NCBI RefSeq assembly: GCF_001693515.2
Contig: NZ_CP042968.1
Location: 124,001-188,000 of the forward strand
Direction of reading: 5' to 3'
DNA: 64,000 bases
From: Bradyrhizobium paxllaeri
GTDB taxonomy: Bacteria; Pseudomonadota; Alphaproteobacteria; Rhizobiales; Xanthobacteraceae
Part shown: in pieces, positions 8,965-17,970 of the stretch
How the letters are laid out: every line of letters begins with the position of its first letter
Numbering within the stretch: the first letter of the stretch is position 1
Translations under genes and position numbers: made by a program
The notes under the pieces: model-generated
Told to the model about the DNA's origin: nothing
Database searches by the model: none
What the model saw: only the letters and a program-made list of their open reading frames with translations

Positions 8965-9687
8965 TTACGCCACGCTTTCCAGAAACGCCTCTTCCGCGGC
9001 CTGCACCGCGTCGGGGGTTCCGACGTGCATCCAGACGCCGTCGAGCCGCAGCCCGAACAGCCGCTCCTGCTCGTTGGCGCGGTCGAACATCCTGGTCAGC
9101 GAAAATTCACCTTTGGGCGCGTCGGCAAACAGCGACGGCGACATGATCGCAGCGCCGGCATAGACGAACGGCACCACCTGATGCTCGCGCCGCTTGCGCA
9201 GCGCACCGTCCGGCAGCATGGCGTAGTCGCCACGGCCGCCATAACCGATGCTACTGGTGGTCGGCGCCATCAACAGCAGGATGTCCATGCGATCGGGATC
9301 GAAAGTCTCGGCGAGCCGCTCCAGATTGGGCCGCACGCCATCGATCCACATCGTGTCGGCGTTGAGGTGAAAGAACGGCTCCGTGCCGAGCAGCGGCAGC
9401 GCCTTCACCACCGCGCCGCCGGTGCCGAGCACCTGGTCGCGTTCGTCGGAAATGATGATGTGGGGCCGCTTGCGGCTTGCGGTGTGCTGGATGATCTGGT
9501 CGGGCAGGTAGTGCACGTTGACCACGGCCTCGGCGACGCCGGCACCGGCGAGCTTGTCCAGCACGTGATCGAGCAGCGGCTGGCCGGCCACGCTCACCAG
9601 CGGTTTCGGCATGTGGTCGGTCAGCGGGCGCATGCGCAGGCCGAGACCGGCGGCAAGGACCATGGCTTTGGTGGGCGTAACGGACAT
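8965..9687 (-). CDS. murU: Nucleotidyltransferase, probable N-acetylmuramate-1-phosphate uridylyltransferase
   Basis: A 240-residue NTP_transferase. The nucleotide-binding signature AMVLAAGLGLRMRPLTD with MPKPLV follows the start, and the metal-site region LNADTMW is at about residue 110. The fold is shared by MurU and by sugar-1-phosphate guanylyl-, thymidylyl- and uridylyltransferases. I favour MurU because the short single-domain form sits two genes from a phosphotransferase of the AmgK type. In Pseudomonas, AmgK and MurU turn recycled MurNAc into UDP-MurNAc, bypassing the fosfomycin target MurA. I use the ATG at 9687 (MSVTPTKAM), which starts just before the conserved strand. The substrate assignment is inference. 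Confidence 0.75.
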   Translation of the reverse strand: MSVTPTKAMVLAAGLGLRMRPLTDHMPKPLVSVAGQPLLDHVLDKLAGAGVAEAVVNVHYLPDQIIQHTASRKRPHIIISDERDQVLGTGGAVVKALPLLGTEPFFHLNADTMWIDGVRPNLERLAETFDPDRMDILLLMAPTTSSIGYGGRGDYAMLPDGALRKRREHQVVPFVYAGAAIMSPSLFADAPKGEFSLTRMFDRANEQERLFGLRLDGVWMHVGTPDAVQAAEEAFLESVA

Positions 9688-9818
9688 CTGTGGAATTTCT
9701 CGAACCATTCAAAATCGCGCCGCGGATCATACCACGGCGATTCGCTTGAACCCAGCAACCATGAGGCCTTAGTGGCCGCTCATGACGACCGTACGACGGC
9801 CGCTGGCGCTATCCGGAC

Positions 9819-10142
9819 TCAGGCTTCAGCGTCCTCGGTCCCGCGCTTGGCCGCCTTCTTTTTCTTGTCGCCCTGCTTCAGGAAATTGACGCCGATCTGG
9901 TCGCCATTGACCCAGGCCAGTTCGCAGCGCCGATAGGCCAGTCCGGTGGACGACAGCAGCAGGAAAAATTCTTTCAGGTGCAGGCCCTCGACCGAACCTT
10001 CGACCGTCAGCTTGGCGCCGGTCTCGGAGACATCTTCCATGGTGCAGTCACGCCGCCAGGTGCCGTCGATTCCCATCATGTGCGCCGCAAAGCCGCGCTC
10101 GAATACGACCCGATCTCCCCGGCGCCGCTCCGCCCCCGCCAT
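9819..10142 (-). CDS. PilZ domain protein
   Basis: A 107-residue single-domain protein. It has the two PilZ signatures that bind cyclic di-GMP in this family: the arginine motif RRRGDR at residues 6-11 and the D-x-S-x-x-G box DVSETGAKL at about residue 37. A basic tail (KQGDKKKKAAKRG) ends the protein. It has no effector domain, so it probably acts as an adaptor. It lies between tsaE-amgK and murU on the same strand; whether it belongs to the cell-wall salvage pathway is unknown. Confidence 0.85.
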   Translation of the reverse strand: MAGAERRRGDRVVFERGFAAHMMGIDGTWRRDCTMEDVSETGAKLTVEGSVEGLHLKEFFLLLSSTGLAYRRCELAWVNGDQIGVNFLKQGDKKKKAAKRGTEDAEA

Positions 10143-10234
10143 GGCTGTCTTCCTGTTTCAAAAACCGGCTTACGCCATGTCTGCACAGCATGGCGGGTTC
10201 CAGATTAAAGGCGGGTTGGCTAACAGGAGGTAAA

Positions 10235-11755
10235 TCAGGAGAGCGGCGGCGGCACGTTGGCGGCATACCATTCGCGAAACGCCGCCAATGCCGGATGCGC
10301 CAGCGAACGGTTCAAATAGGTCCAGATCCGCGGCTGGTGGCGCAGATATTGCGGCTTGCCGTCGCGCCGGTTGAGGCGGGCGAAGGTGCCGAGCAGCCGC
10401 GTATTCCGCTGCGCCGACATGATGGCGTAAAGCTCGGCGAAGCTGGCCGGATCGAACTGGCTGTCCGTCGCGCGCCGCGCCTTGATGTAGCGGGTCAGGA
10501 GCGACAGTTCGAGCTGCTCGGGAACGTCGAGCCGCGCGTCCTGCAACAGCGACACCAGATCGTAGGCGGCGGGGCCGAGCACGGCATCCTGAAAGTCGAT
10601 GATGCCGACGCGCAAAATCCCGGTGCGCTCGCCGAGCCAGATGATGTTGGGCGAATGAAAATCCCGCATCACCCAGGTTCGCGGCGCAGCCGCCGGCTTT
10701 TCCAGCAGCGTTCGCCACATCGCGACGAACTGGTCGCGTCGTTCCTGGCTCACGTCAGCGCCGCGATCCGGCAGATACCATTCGAGCATCAAGCCGATTT
10801 CGACCAGCCACGCTTCGATATCGTAGCGCGGAATGTCGTAGGAAACCTGCGGCGCCAGCGGCGTCGCTTCGGGCAGGGGTTTGCGATGCAACTCCGCCAA
10901 CATGTCGGTCGCAGCTTCATAGCGCTCGGTGATCGGCCGTGGCGGATCGCCTTCGATGATGCCGGCGCTGCCGAAATCCTCGGTGATCAGGAAACCGGAT
11001 TCGAGATCGGCATGGCGGATCGCGGGCGCCGAGAAGCCATGCGCACGCAGGCCATTGTCGATGGCGACGAACGGTTTAACATCCTCGGCGAGATGAACGG
11101 CCGCGCTGTAGGACTTTCCGCCATAGATCGCCGGGCCATCCGGGCGGCGCGGCGAATTCATCAGGATCGACGTGCCGTCTTTGTCGATCAGGCGCGCATA
11201 GGAGCGCGTCGAGGCATCGCCGGGCATGCGCTCGCGCGCGGCATTGAGAAAGCCGGCGTCTTCGAGAAATTCTCGCAAGGCTTTCAGCCGCGCCACCTGC
11301 GCCGCCGCCTTGCCATGGCCGGTGATCTCGGCGGCGCGCGCGGCGGAGCCAAGCGCCGGGCGATGGCTGAAAGCGATATCGATACGGTCTTCGGGCAGCG
11401 CATCGGGCGCGCGCGCCGGCCATTCGATCAGCGCCAGCGTGCCCTCCGGCAACGGCGACAATCCGATTTCCTCCAGCTCGCTCGCATCGTTGATGCGGTA
11501 GAGATCGGCGTGCACGATCGGATATGGCAGGTCGTAGGTTTGCGCCAGCGTGAATGTCGGACTTGGCACTTCCAGCGCGGCATCGTCGGCGAGATAGCGG
11601 ATCATGGCGCGCGCCGCGGCCGTCTTCCCCGCGCCGAGATCGCCCGATAGCGTGATGACGTCGCCCGGGCCGACCAGCAGCGCGAGGTCGGCCATCAGAT
11701 GCGCCGTCGCGGCCTCGTTTGCCAGCGCCGCCGTGAATGTTGTCGGGGCGGTCAT
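10235..11755 (-). CDS. tsaE-amgK: TsaE / AmgK-type phosphotransferase fusion
   Basis: A 506-residue two-domain protein. Residues 1 to about 150 are TsaE, the ATPase needed for the t6A37 modification of tRNA: Walker A SGDLGAGKTAAARAM, the SPTFTL segment and the HADLYRI motif are present. Residues about 165-506 are an aminoglycoside-phosphotransferase fold kinase with the catalytic loop VMRDFHSPNIIWLG and the metal-binding IIDFQDAVLGPAAYDLVSLL, the pattern of AmgK, which phosphorylates MurNAc and GlcNAc at the anomeric position. The start ATG overlaps the divL stop (ATGA). Each domain is about the size of its stand-alone relative, so this looks like a true fusion rather than a read-through. Function of the second half is inferred from motifs and the nearby murU. 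Confidence 0.9.
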   Translation of the reverse strand: MTAPTTFTAALANEAATAHLMADLALLVGPGDVITLSGDLGAGKTAAARAMIRYLADDAALEVPSPTFTLAQTYDLPYPIVHADLYRINDASELEEIGLSPLPEGTLALIEWPARAPDALPEDRIDIAFSHRPALGSAARAAEITGHGKAAAQVARLKALREFLEDAGFLNAARERMPGDASTRSYARLIDKDGTSILMNSPRRPDGPAIYGGKSYSAAVHLAEDVKPFVAIDNGLRAHGFSAPAIRHADLESGFLITEDFGSAGIIEGDPPRPITERYEAATDMLAELHRKPLPEATPLAPQVSYDIPRYDIEAWLVEIGLMLEWYLPDRGADVSQERRDQFVAMWRTLLEKPAAAPRTWVMRDFHSPNIIWLGERTGILRVGIIDFQDAVLGPAAYDLVSLLQDARLDVPEQLELSLLTRYIKARRATDSQFDPASFAELYAIMSAQRNTRLLGTFARLNRRDGKPQYLRHQPRIWTYLNRSLAHPALAAFREWYAANVPPPLS

Positions 11756-14283
11756 TCGGCGGCGTTGCGGTGCGCGTTCTGGTCGACCGGGAAGTCGCAG
11801 GTGACCGTCGTGCCCTTGCCGACCACCGAATCGACGCGCACCTTGCCGCCATGCAGTTCGACAAAGGAGCGCACCAGCGACAGGCCGAGCCCGGCGCCGC
11901 GGTGGCGCGAGCCGTGCGAGTGGCTCTCGAACCAGTCGAACACTTTGTCCTTCACATCGGCCGGAATGCCGGGGCCGGAGTCGCTGACCGTGAAGATCAC
12001 GCGATGCTCGGTCCGCCGCGCGCTGATGATAACAGCGGCATCGTGCGGCGAGAATCCGACGGCGTTGGCGAGCAGATTATAGAGCACCTGCACCACGCGC
12101 CGCTCGTCGCCGGTGAAGTTGCCGATATTGGGATCGATGTCGACCTTGAGTTCGATGCGGTCGGTCGCTAGCCGGTCCTGAATGCCTTCGGCGGCGGCCT
12201 GGATGGCCTTTTCGATATTGACCGGGCCGAGTTCGAGCTTCATCGCGCCGGCATCGATGGTGGCGAGATCGAGGATGTTGTTGGTCAGCGCCAGCAGCGC
12301 GTTGGTCGATTTGGTGACGTAGTCGAGATACTCCGCCTGCTTCGGCGTCAGCGGGCCGGTCGAGGGATCACTGAGGAAATGCGCGAAGCCGATGATGGTG
12401 GTCAGCGGCGCACGCAGCTCATAGGACACGTGGTGGACGAAATCGACCTTCATCTGGTCGGCGGCTTCCAGCGCCTCGTTGCGTTCGCGCAGCGCGCGCT
12501 CGACATTTTCGGTGTCGGTAATGTCCTGGAAGGTCAACAGCGTCGCGCCATCGGGCAGCGGCATGGTCATGCAATCAAGCACGCTGCCGTCCTTGCGCTC
12601 GAGCTTCAGCGCCACCTGCGCCCGGTTCTCGATTCCCGTGATCGCCTCGCGCAGCGCCCGCCAGGTCAGGGCGTCGTCGAACAGCGGCTTGCACCAGGCT
12701 TCCACGGTCTCGATGTGGGGTTGCTCTTTCAGCGAATCCGCCGACAGCTTCCACATTTTCACGAAGGCAGGATTGAACAGCTCGACGCGGCCGTTGCTGC
12801 CGAACACCGCAACCGCCTCGGCAAGATTGTCGAGCGTTTCATGCTGGACCCGCGTCAGCCGGTCGTAGCGGCGTGCGAGATCGAGGCTTTCGGTGACATT
12901 GTCGAACAGATAGGTGACGCCGCCTTCGAGATTTGGCGTGGTGACGACGCTCAGCGCCCGGCCGTCCGGCAGGAACCAGCTGTAGGTCGCCGGCTCAACG
13001 GCGCGATAGGCCTCGTGCAGCTTGGCCTTCCAGGCGCGGAAGTCGGGCTGTTCGGGCAGTTTACGCGTCGCGCGCAAGCGGTCGAGCACGCTGGAATCGT
13101 CGGGGTTGGAATCGAGGAAAGCCTGATCCAGGCTCCACAGCCGCCGGTAGGATTCGTTGTAGAAGGCCAGCCGCCGGTGGCCGTCGAACACGGCAACGCC
13201 TGACGACAACTGATCGAGGGTGCGACGATGCGCTTCCGCCATCCGCTCCATGGCGTCGTGCAACGCGGTCGCTTCGCTGGCGTCGATGGCGATGCCGGCG
13301 CTGCCGCCGCTGAGCCTGAGTGCCTGAACGTCATAGATGCGCCGCTCGCCGCCGACCACGATCGGCAGCCGCGCGCTGAAAGTGGAATTGTCGTTGAGCA
13401 CCTTGCCCATCTCGACGCGCTGGTCGTTCTCCAGCAGTTCGAGGTTGCGGTGGATCGCGTCTGCGAGGTTCGCGCCCTCGGTGGCGCGCACATAGGCCGT
13501 ATTGGCGTAACGCAGATTGCCCTCGGCGCTCTTGGCCCAGATCGGCCAGGGCGCCGCGGCGGCGAAGTCGCGCAATAGATCGGTCTCCTCCAGCAGCGCT
13601 CTGTAGCGCAGATTGGCTTCGGCCAAGTCACGACGCAGCCCGCCGAGTTCGCGAATCCGCACAATGGCTTGACCGCCGATGGCGCGGCCCATCGCTTCGA
13701 TGGCGCGGCCGTTCGAGGTGGAAAGGTTGAGCAGAAAACCTTCGCCGGCTTCGCATAGCAAATCGACCGCATGGTCCATCTGCAACGCTGGTTCCGGCGG
13801 CAGCCACGTTCCGAAGGCGAGGATGCGTTGCGGCGAGTTCGACAGCGCGTCCTGCGAGATCAAAAGCGAGGTGTCGCCGCTGATCTGGGGCCGGTTGTCG
13901 CCCGCCGCCCACGAGATGAGAACCTGCGGCTCGGCGAACAGGAGCGCGCGCAGCCGGTCGGCCTGCACCTGCAGGTCGGCGATGTCGGAGCGCAGGCTGA
14001 GTTCCGTTCGGGTGGCCCTAATGCGGGTGCGCATCAAGAGGACCGCCGCCACCACGGTGAAGCCGAGCAGCGACAGCGCCGTCGTCAGCGCCGCGAATTC
14101 CTGGTGATTGAGGTCGAACAAGGCGGAAATTGCCTGTGTGATAGTCAAATCGGCGGCGAATGCGGGTTTAGACAACGCGGGGAGAGCGATGGCAAGCGCG
14201 AACGTGCCGTGGCGCGCCAGTGAGGTGCACGACAGCAGGGTTCGACGCATCGCCGCGACTACGCCCGACATTATTTGCCCCAA
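11752..14283 (-). CDS. divL: DivL-like sensor kinase with tyrosine in the phosphoacceptor position
   Basis: An 843-residue membrane-bound kinase. The N-terminus has a signal-like hydrophobic stretch and a transmembrane segment (about residues 55-85), followed by three PAS-like regions (about 240-350, 355-460, 485-590) and a HisKA/HATPase core. The H-box reads HVSYELRAPLTTI: the canonical His before E-L-R is Tyr621. The ATPase has an N-box (LLANAVGFSPHD), SDSGPGIP and a GAGLGLSL lid. The His-to-Tyr change in SYELR is the hallmark of DivL, which in Caulobacter binds DivK and steers CckA in cell-cycle control rather than acting as a classical kinase. The gene leads the divL-tsaE operon. Start could also be at 14271 or 14250. 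Confidence 0.88.
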   Translation of the reverse strand: MGQIMSGVVAAMRRTLLSCTSLARHGTFALAIALPALSKPAFAADLTITQAISALFDLNHQEFAALTTALSLLGFTVVAAVLLMRTRIRATRTELSLRSDIADLQVQADRLRALLFAEPQVLISWAAGDNRPQISGDTSLLISQDALSNSPQRILAFGTWLPPEPALQMDHAVDLLCEAGEGFLLNLSTSNGRAIEAMGRAIGGQAIVRIRELGGLRRDLAEANLRYRALLEETDLLRDFAAAAPWPIWAKSAEGNLRYANTAYVRATEGANLADAIHRNLELLENDQRVEMGKVLNDNSTFSARLPIVVGGERRIYDVQALRLSGGSAGIAIDASEATALHDAMERMAEAHRRTLDQLSSGVAVFDGHRRLAFYNESYRRLWSLDQAFLDSNPDDSSVLDRLRATRKLPEQPDFRAWKAKLHEAYRAVEPATYSWFLPDGRALSVVTTPNLEGGVTYLFDNVTESLDLARRYDRLTRVQHETLDNLAEAVAVFGSNGRVELFNPAFVKMWKLSADSLKEQPHIETVEAWCKPLFDDALTWRALREAITGIENRAQVALKLERKDGSVLDCMTMPLPDGATLLTFQDITDTENVERALRERNEALEAADQMKVDFVHHVSYELRAPLTTIIGFAHFLSDPSTGPLTPKQAEYLDYVTKSTNALLALTNNILDLATIDAGAMKLELGPVNIEKAIQAAAEGIQDRLATDRIELKVDIDPNIGNFTGDERRVVQVLYNLLANAVGFSPHDAAVIISARRTEHRVIFTVSDSGPGIPADVKDKVFDWFESHSHGSRHRGAGLGLSLVRSFVELHGGKVRVDSVVGKGTTVTCDFPVDQNAHRNAAE

Positions 14284-14445
14284 AAACGCACGACTGCAGG
14301 CCCGGCGCTACCCCCGCCGTGCACGAATCAAGTGAGAGTATCCCCCAAACGCGACTCAAGGGGTAAGAGTCCAGACCGTGAACGTGAATTCGGCTGTGAA
14401 GAAATCAGAGGATCGCCAATTTCAGCCGTGTTCAGCGACGCAATT

Positions 14446-14904
14446 TCAGCGCCCGGTCGACCCGAAACCGCCACTGCCGCGATCGGTCGTGGAGAGCGAC
14501 GCCACGGGAACCAGTTCCGCCTGCACCACCGGCGCGATCACCATCTGTGCAATGCGCTCGCCGCGCTTGATCGGGAACGGCACGTCGCCATGGTTGATCA
14601 GAAGCACGTTGATCTCGCCGCGATAATCCGCATCCACAGTACCAGGCGAATTCAGCACCGTGACGCCGTGCTTGGCGGCCAGCCCGGAACGTGGCCGCAC
14701 CTGCGCCTCATAGCCTGACGGCAACGCGATCGTCAGCGCGGTCGGCACCATCGCGAATTTCCCCGGCGAAAGAATCAGTGGCGCGTCCGCCGGCACCGCC
14801 GCGAGCAGGTCGAGCCCCGCGGCATCGGCGCTCTGATAGGCCGGAAGGGCGAGACCTTCGCCGTGCGGCAATTGGCGGATGTCGACCTTCACCGTCGCGC
14901 TCAC
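14446..14904 (-). CDS. dut: dUTP diphosphatase
   Basis: The 152-residue trimeric dUTPase, which hydrolyses dUTP to dUMP and keeps uracil out of DNA. All five family motifs are visible: AGLDLLA (1), [12 protein letters not shown] (2), [19 protein letters not shown] (3), RIAQMVI (4) and the C-terminal GSGGFGSTG (5), which closes the active site. Start is GTG at 14904, overlapping the coaBC stop as GTGA. The coaBC-dut pairing is widespread, so coupling is expected. Confidence 0.97.
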   Translation of the reverse strand: MSATVKVDIRQLPHGEGLALPAYQSADAAGLDLLAAVPADAPLILSPGKFAMVPTALTIALPSGYEAQVRPRSGLAAKHGVTVLNSPGTVDADYRGEINVLLINHGDVPFPIKRGERIAQMVIAPVVQAELVPVASLSTTDRGSGGFGSTGR

Positions 14905-16337
14905 GAATTCTTCTCCATGCTCTTGGCAATCTTCGTCACCAGTTCGGCCGCGACCTGTTCCTTGGTCATGACAGGCCAGGACTCCACGTTGATGTTGTCA
15001 ACGCCGATATCCTTGCCGTCGCGCGTCAGCAGATGGACGGTGTTGCGATCGCCGCCCATCACGCCGGTTGCGGGCGAAACGTCATTGGCGACGATCCAGT
15101 CGCAGCCCTTGCGCGCGATCTTGGCCTTGGCGTTGTCGATCAGATGCTCGGTCTCGGCGGCGAAGCCGATCACCAGCGGCGGACGCTTGTCCGTCAGCTT
15201 CGAGATCGTCGCGAGAATGTCGGGATTTTCCACCAGTTGCAGCGGCGGCATGCCGGCAGAGGTCTTCTTCAGTTTCTGCTCGCCTTCGTTGGCGACGCGC
15301 CAGTCGGCGACGGCGGCGGCGAAAATCGCAATGTCCGCCGGCAACGCAGCCTGCACCCGGTGCAGCATGTCGCGCGCCGATTCCACGCGGATCACGGTGA
15401 CGCCGGCGGGATCGCGCAATTCGACCGGGCCGGAGACCAGCGTGACGTCGGCGCCAGCGGCTTGCGCCGCTGCGGCGATGGCAAAGCCCTGCTTGCCGGA
15501 GGAGCGGTTGGCGATGTAGCGCACGGGATCGATCGGCTCATGCGTCGGCCCCGCGGTGATCAGCACGCGCTTGCCCGCGAGCGGACGCGGCTGCGGCGGG
15601 CGCAGGATGTCGACGGCGGCGGCGGCGATTTCGACGGCCTCCGACATTCGCCCGACGCCGGCTTCATTGGACTCAGCCATCTCGCCGGCATTGGGGCCGA
15701 TCATCTGGACGCCGTCGCGGCGAAGCTGCAGCACGTTGCGACGGGTGGCGGCGTTGTTCCACATCAGCGGATTCATCGCGGGCGCCAGCAGGATCGGCCG
15801 GTCGGCCGCGAGCAGGATCGCGCTGGCGAGATCGTCGGCATGGCCCTGCGCCATCTTCGCCATCAGGTCTGCGGTCGCCGGCGCCACAATGATCAGATCG
15901 CATTCGCGCGCCAGGCGGATATGACCGGCGTCGAATTCGCTGCCGGGGTCGAACAGGTCGGTATAGACGCGCTCATGCGACAGCGCGCTCGCCGAAAGCG
16001 GCGTGACGAATTGCTGCGCGGCTTTGGTCAGCACGCAACGGACGTCGATGTGCCGCTCCTTCAGCCGCCGGATCAGCTCCAGCGATTTAAAGGCGGCGAT
16101 GCCGCCGCCGATGATCAGGGTGACATTTCGCGCGCTGGAGGCGCTGACCGGGCGCGGGGCCTGTGCGGGGGCTTCGGCGGAGGAAACGGAGGCGCCTGGT
16201 AGTTCGGGGCGCCCCTGGATGAGTTCTCCCAGGATGACCCGAACCTCCTCTTCGACGGAGCGGCCGTTCGTTGCCGATCGGAGCCGCAGATAGGTTTTGA
16301 CGTTCTCGTCGAGTTTTCGAATGGTCAGGCTGGCCAT
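14901..16337 (-). CDS. coaBC: CoaBC (phosphopantothenoylcysteine synthetase/decarboxylase) with an N-terminal ribbon-helix-helix domain
   Basis: A 478-residue protein. Residues about 71-260 are the flavin-dependent decarboxylase CoaC ([20 protein letters not shown], active-site ANTD-equivalent region [13 protein letters not shown]), and about 265-475 are the synthetase CoaB ([27 protein letters not shown]). Together they convert 4'-phosphopantothenate and cysteine into 4'-phosphopantetheine for coenzyme A. Unusually, residues 1-40 ([20 protein letters not shown] then [19 protein letters not shown]) read as a FitA-type antitoxin ribbon-helix-helix, joined by a Pro/Ala-rich linker (41-70). E. 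coli Dfp has about 406 residues and no such extension. The extension is in frame, with a GGAGG site 7 bases before its ATG, so it is probably translated. It overlaps dut. Confidence 0.95.
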   Translation of the reverse strand: MASLTIRKLDENVKTYLRLRSATNGRSVEEEVRVILGELIQGRPELPGASVSSAEAPAQAPRPVSASSARNVTLIIGGGIAAFKSLELIRRLKERHIDVRCVLTKAAQQFVTPLSASALSHERVYTDLFDPGSEFDAGHIRLARECDLIIVAPATADLMAKMAQGHADDLASAILLAADRPILLAPAMNPLMWNNAATRRNVLQLRRDGVQMIGPNAGEMAESNEAGVGRMSEAVEIAAAAVDILRPPQPRPLAGKRVLITAGPTHEPIDPVRYIANRSSGKQGFAIAAAAQAAGADVTLVSGPVELRDPAGVTVIRVESARDMLHRVQAALPADIAIFAAAVADWRVANEGEQKLKKTSAGMPPLQLVENPDILATISKLTDKRPPLVIGFAAETEHLIDNAKAKIARKGCDWIVANDVSPATGVMGGDRNTVHLLTRDGKDIGVDNINVESWPVMTKEQVAAELVTKIAKSMEKNS

Positions 16338-16365
16338 GAGCAGGCCTCCGGCAGGGATGTGCAGT

Positions 16366-16398
16366 CAATGCTAGCACACCATGCTTGCATTGCAATCA
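16366..16398 (-). promoter_or_regulatory. coaBC-dut promoter with operator-like 8-bp elements
   Basis: On the minus strand, -35 TTGCAA (16390-16395), a 16-base spacer and -10 TAGCAT (16368-16373) lie about 30 bases before the coaBC ATG. Three related elements read on the plus strand cover them: TGCTAGCA (16369-16376, on the -10), TGCTTGCA (16382-16389, in the spacer) and TGCAATCA (16391-16398, on the -35). They resemble the half-sites TGCTATCA and TGATAGCA recognised by Neisseria FitA. The promoter overlaps the end of ubiB. Function is inferred. Confidence 0.5.
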
Positions 16399-17970
16399 CA
16401 ACTGCCGGATGGCGACCAAAATCCCGATAAAGGTCGCCGCGATGATCCAGAGCGCTACCGTTCGCCAGCGGCTCTTGCGGCCCTCGGCGCGGCCCAGGGC
16501 GGCGATCGTCTCTGGCGACAGCGTCATGCCCTCGCGGGTCATCTTCTCCATGTTCTCGATCACAGCAACCGCCCGCGAGGCGATTGCGGGCAGCCCCGTC
16601 ATGACGCGGCCGAGTTCGCCCGCGCCCGACATCGCGCCCTGAACCCGCCCCAAGGGGCCGAGGTTGCGCTCGATCCATTCGCGCACCACGGGATCGGCGA
16701 CCTTCCAGATATCGAGTTTGGGATCGAAGCCGCGCGCGACCCCTTCGACCACCACCATGGTCTTTTGCAACAGGATCAGTTCGGGCCGGGTCTGCATGTC
16801 GAACAGGCCGGTGACTTCGAGCAGAAGCGTCAACAGCTTCGCCATCGAGATTTCTTCGGCGGTGCGATTATGGATCGGTTCGCCGATGGCACGGATGGCC
16901 TGCGCGAAATTCTCCACCGAGTGATGGCCCGGCACGTAGCCGGCCTCGAAATGCACTTCCGCGACGCGGCGATAGTCGCGCGTGATGAAGCCGAGCAGGA
17001 TCTCGGCGAGGAAGCGCCGCTCCTTCATCCCGAGCCGGCCCATGATGCCGAAATCGACCGCGACCAGCCGGCCGGAATCGTCGAGAAACAGATTGCCGGG
17101 ATGCATGTCGGCATGAAAGAAGCCGTCGCGCAGCGCGTGGCGCAGAAAACTCTGGATCACCTTGCGGCCAAGATCGGGCAAATCGACCTGCGCGGCTTCA
17201 AGGCGCGCGTGGTCGTTCAGCGCGATGCCGTCGATCCACTCCATCGTCAGCACGTTATGGGTGGTGCGATCCCAGTCGACGACCGGCACGCGGAAATCCG
17301 GATCGTCGCGCGTGTTCTCCGCCATCTCGGACAGCGCGGCTGCCTCCAGCCGCAGGTCCATCTCCATCGCGACCGAACGCGACATCGTGTTGATGACTTC
17401 GATCAGCCGCAGCCGCCGTGCTTCAGCCGAGTGCGCTTCCGCATTGCGCGCGACGAAGAAGAAATCGGCGAGGTCGCGGCGAAAACGCGAGGCGACATTG
17501 GGGCGAAGGACCTTGACCGCGACCGGCTGGCGTACGCCATCGCGCTCGACTTCGCCGCGATGCACCTGGGCGATCGAGGCGGCGGCGACCGCGGGTCCGA
17601 GGCTGATAAAAGCCTGTGATACAGGGCGTTCCAGCGATGCGGCGATCACGGCCTCGGCTTCAACTTGCGCAAACGGCGGCAGCCGGTCCTGCAGGCTCTC
17701 CAGATCGCGCGCCATCGCGACGCCGACCACGTCGGGCCGCGTCGCCAGAAACTGTCCGAGCTTGAGATAGGCCGGGCCGAGCCGCGTCAGGGCGCGCGAC
17801 AGCCGCGGACCGACCTTGACGCCGGGCCGTTCGATCAGCCGCGCCAGACGCAATGCGAGTTGTCCGGGCGGCGGCACCAGGCTCGGGTCGACCACGCCGA
17901 ACACGCCTTCGCGCGCGAACACGTAAGCGGCGCGGACGAGCCGCGCGATGTGGGGCGCCGCAGAAATCAC
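16396..17970 (-). CDS. ubiB: Ubiquinone biosynthesis protein UbiB (ABC1/ADCK atypical kinase)
   Basis: A 524-residue UbiB. The atypical kinase features are the KxGQ-like [17 protein letters not shown], the [14 protein letters not shown]-rich loop in place of a P-loop, a Lys in [10 protein letters not shown], the catalytic [11 protein letters not shown] and the metal-binding [12 protein letters not shown]-terminal hydrophobic helices (about 490-520) anchor it in the membrane. It supports ubiquinone synthesis as an ATPase partner of the Coq complex, not as a hydroxylase despite old naming. I start at GTG 17970, which overlaps the ubiE stop as GTGA; the longer frame to 18222 lies wholly inside ubiE. 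Sits with ubiE as an operon. Confidence 0.95.
   Translation of the reverse strand: MISAAPHIARLVRAAYVFAREGVFGVVDPSLVPPPGQLALRLARLIERPGVKVGPRLSRALTRLGPAYLKLGQFLATRPDVVGVAMARDLESLQDRLPPFAQVEAEAVIAASLERPVSQAFISLGPAVAAASIAQVHRGEVERDGVRQPVAVKVLRPNVASRFRRDLADFFFVARNAEAHSAEARRLRLIEVINTMSRSVAMEMDLRLEAAALSEMAENTRDDPDFRVPVVDWDRTTHNVLTMEWIDGIALNDHARLEAAQVDLPDLGRKVIQSFLRHALRDGFFHADMHPGNLFLDDSGRLVAVDFGIMGRLGMKERRFLAEILLGFITRDYRRVAEVHFEAGYVPGHHSVENFAQAIRAIGEPIHNRTAEEISMAKLLTLLLEVTGLFDMQTRPELILLQKTMVVVEGVARGFDPKLDIWKVADPVVREWIERNLGPLGRVQGAMSGAGELGRVMTGLPAIASRAVAVIENMEKMTREGMTLSPETIAALGRAEGRKSRWRTVALWIIAATFIGILVAIRQL

Noticed and set aside
14691..16202. 503-codon open frame on the plus strand
   Set aside because: Antisense to dut and coaBC, with repetitive Arg/Gly/Asp composition.
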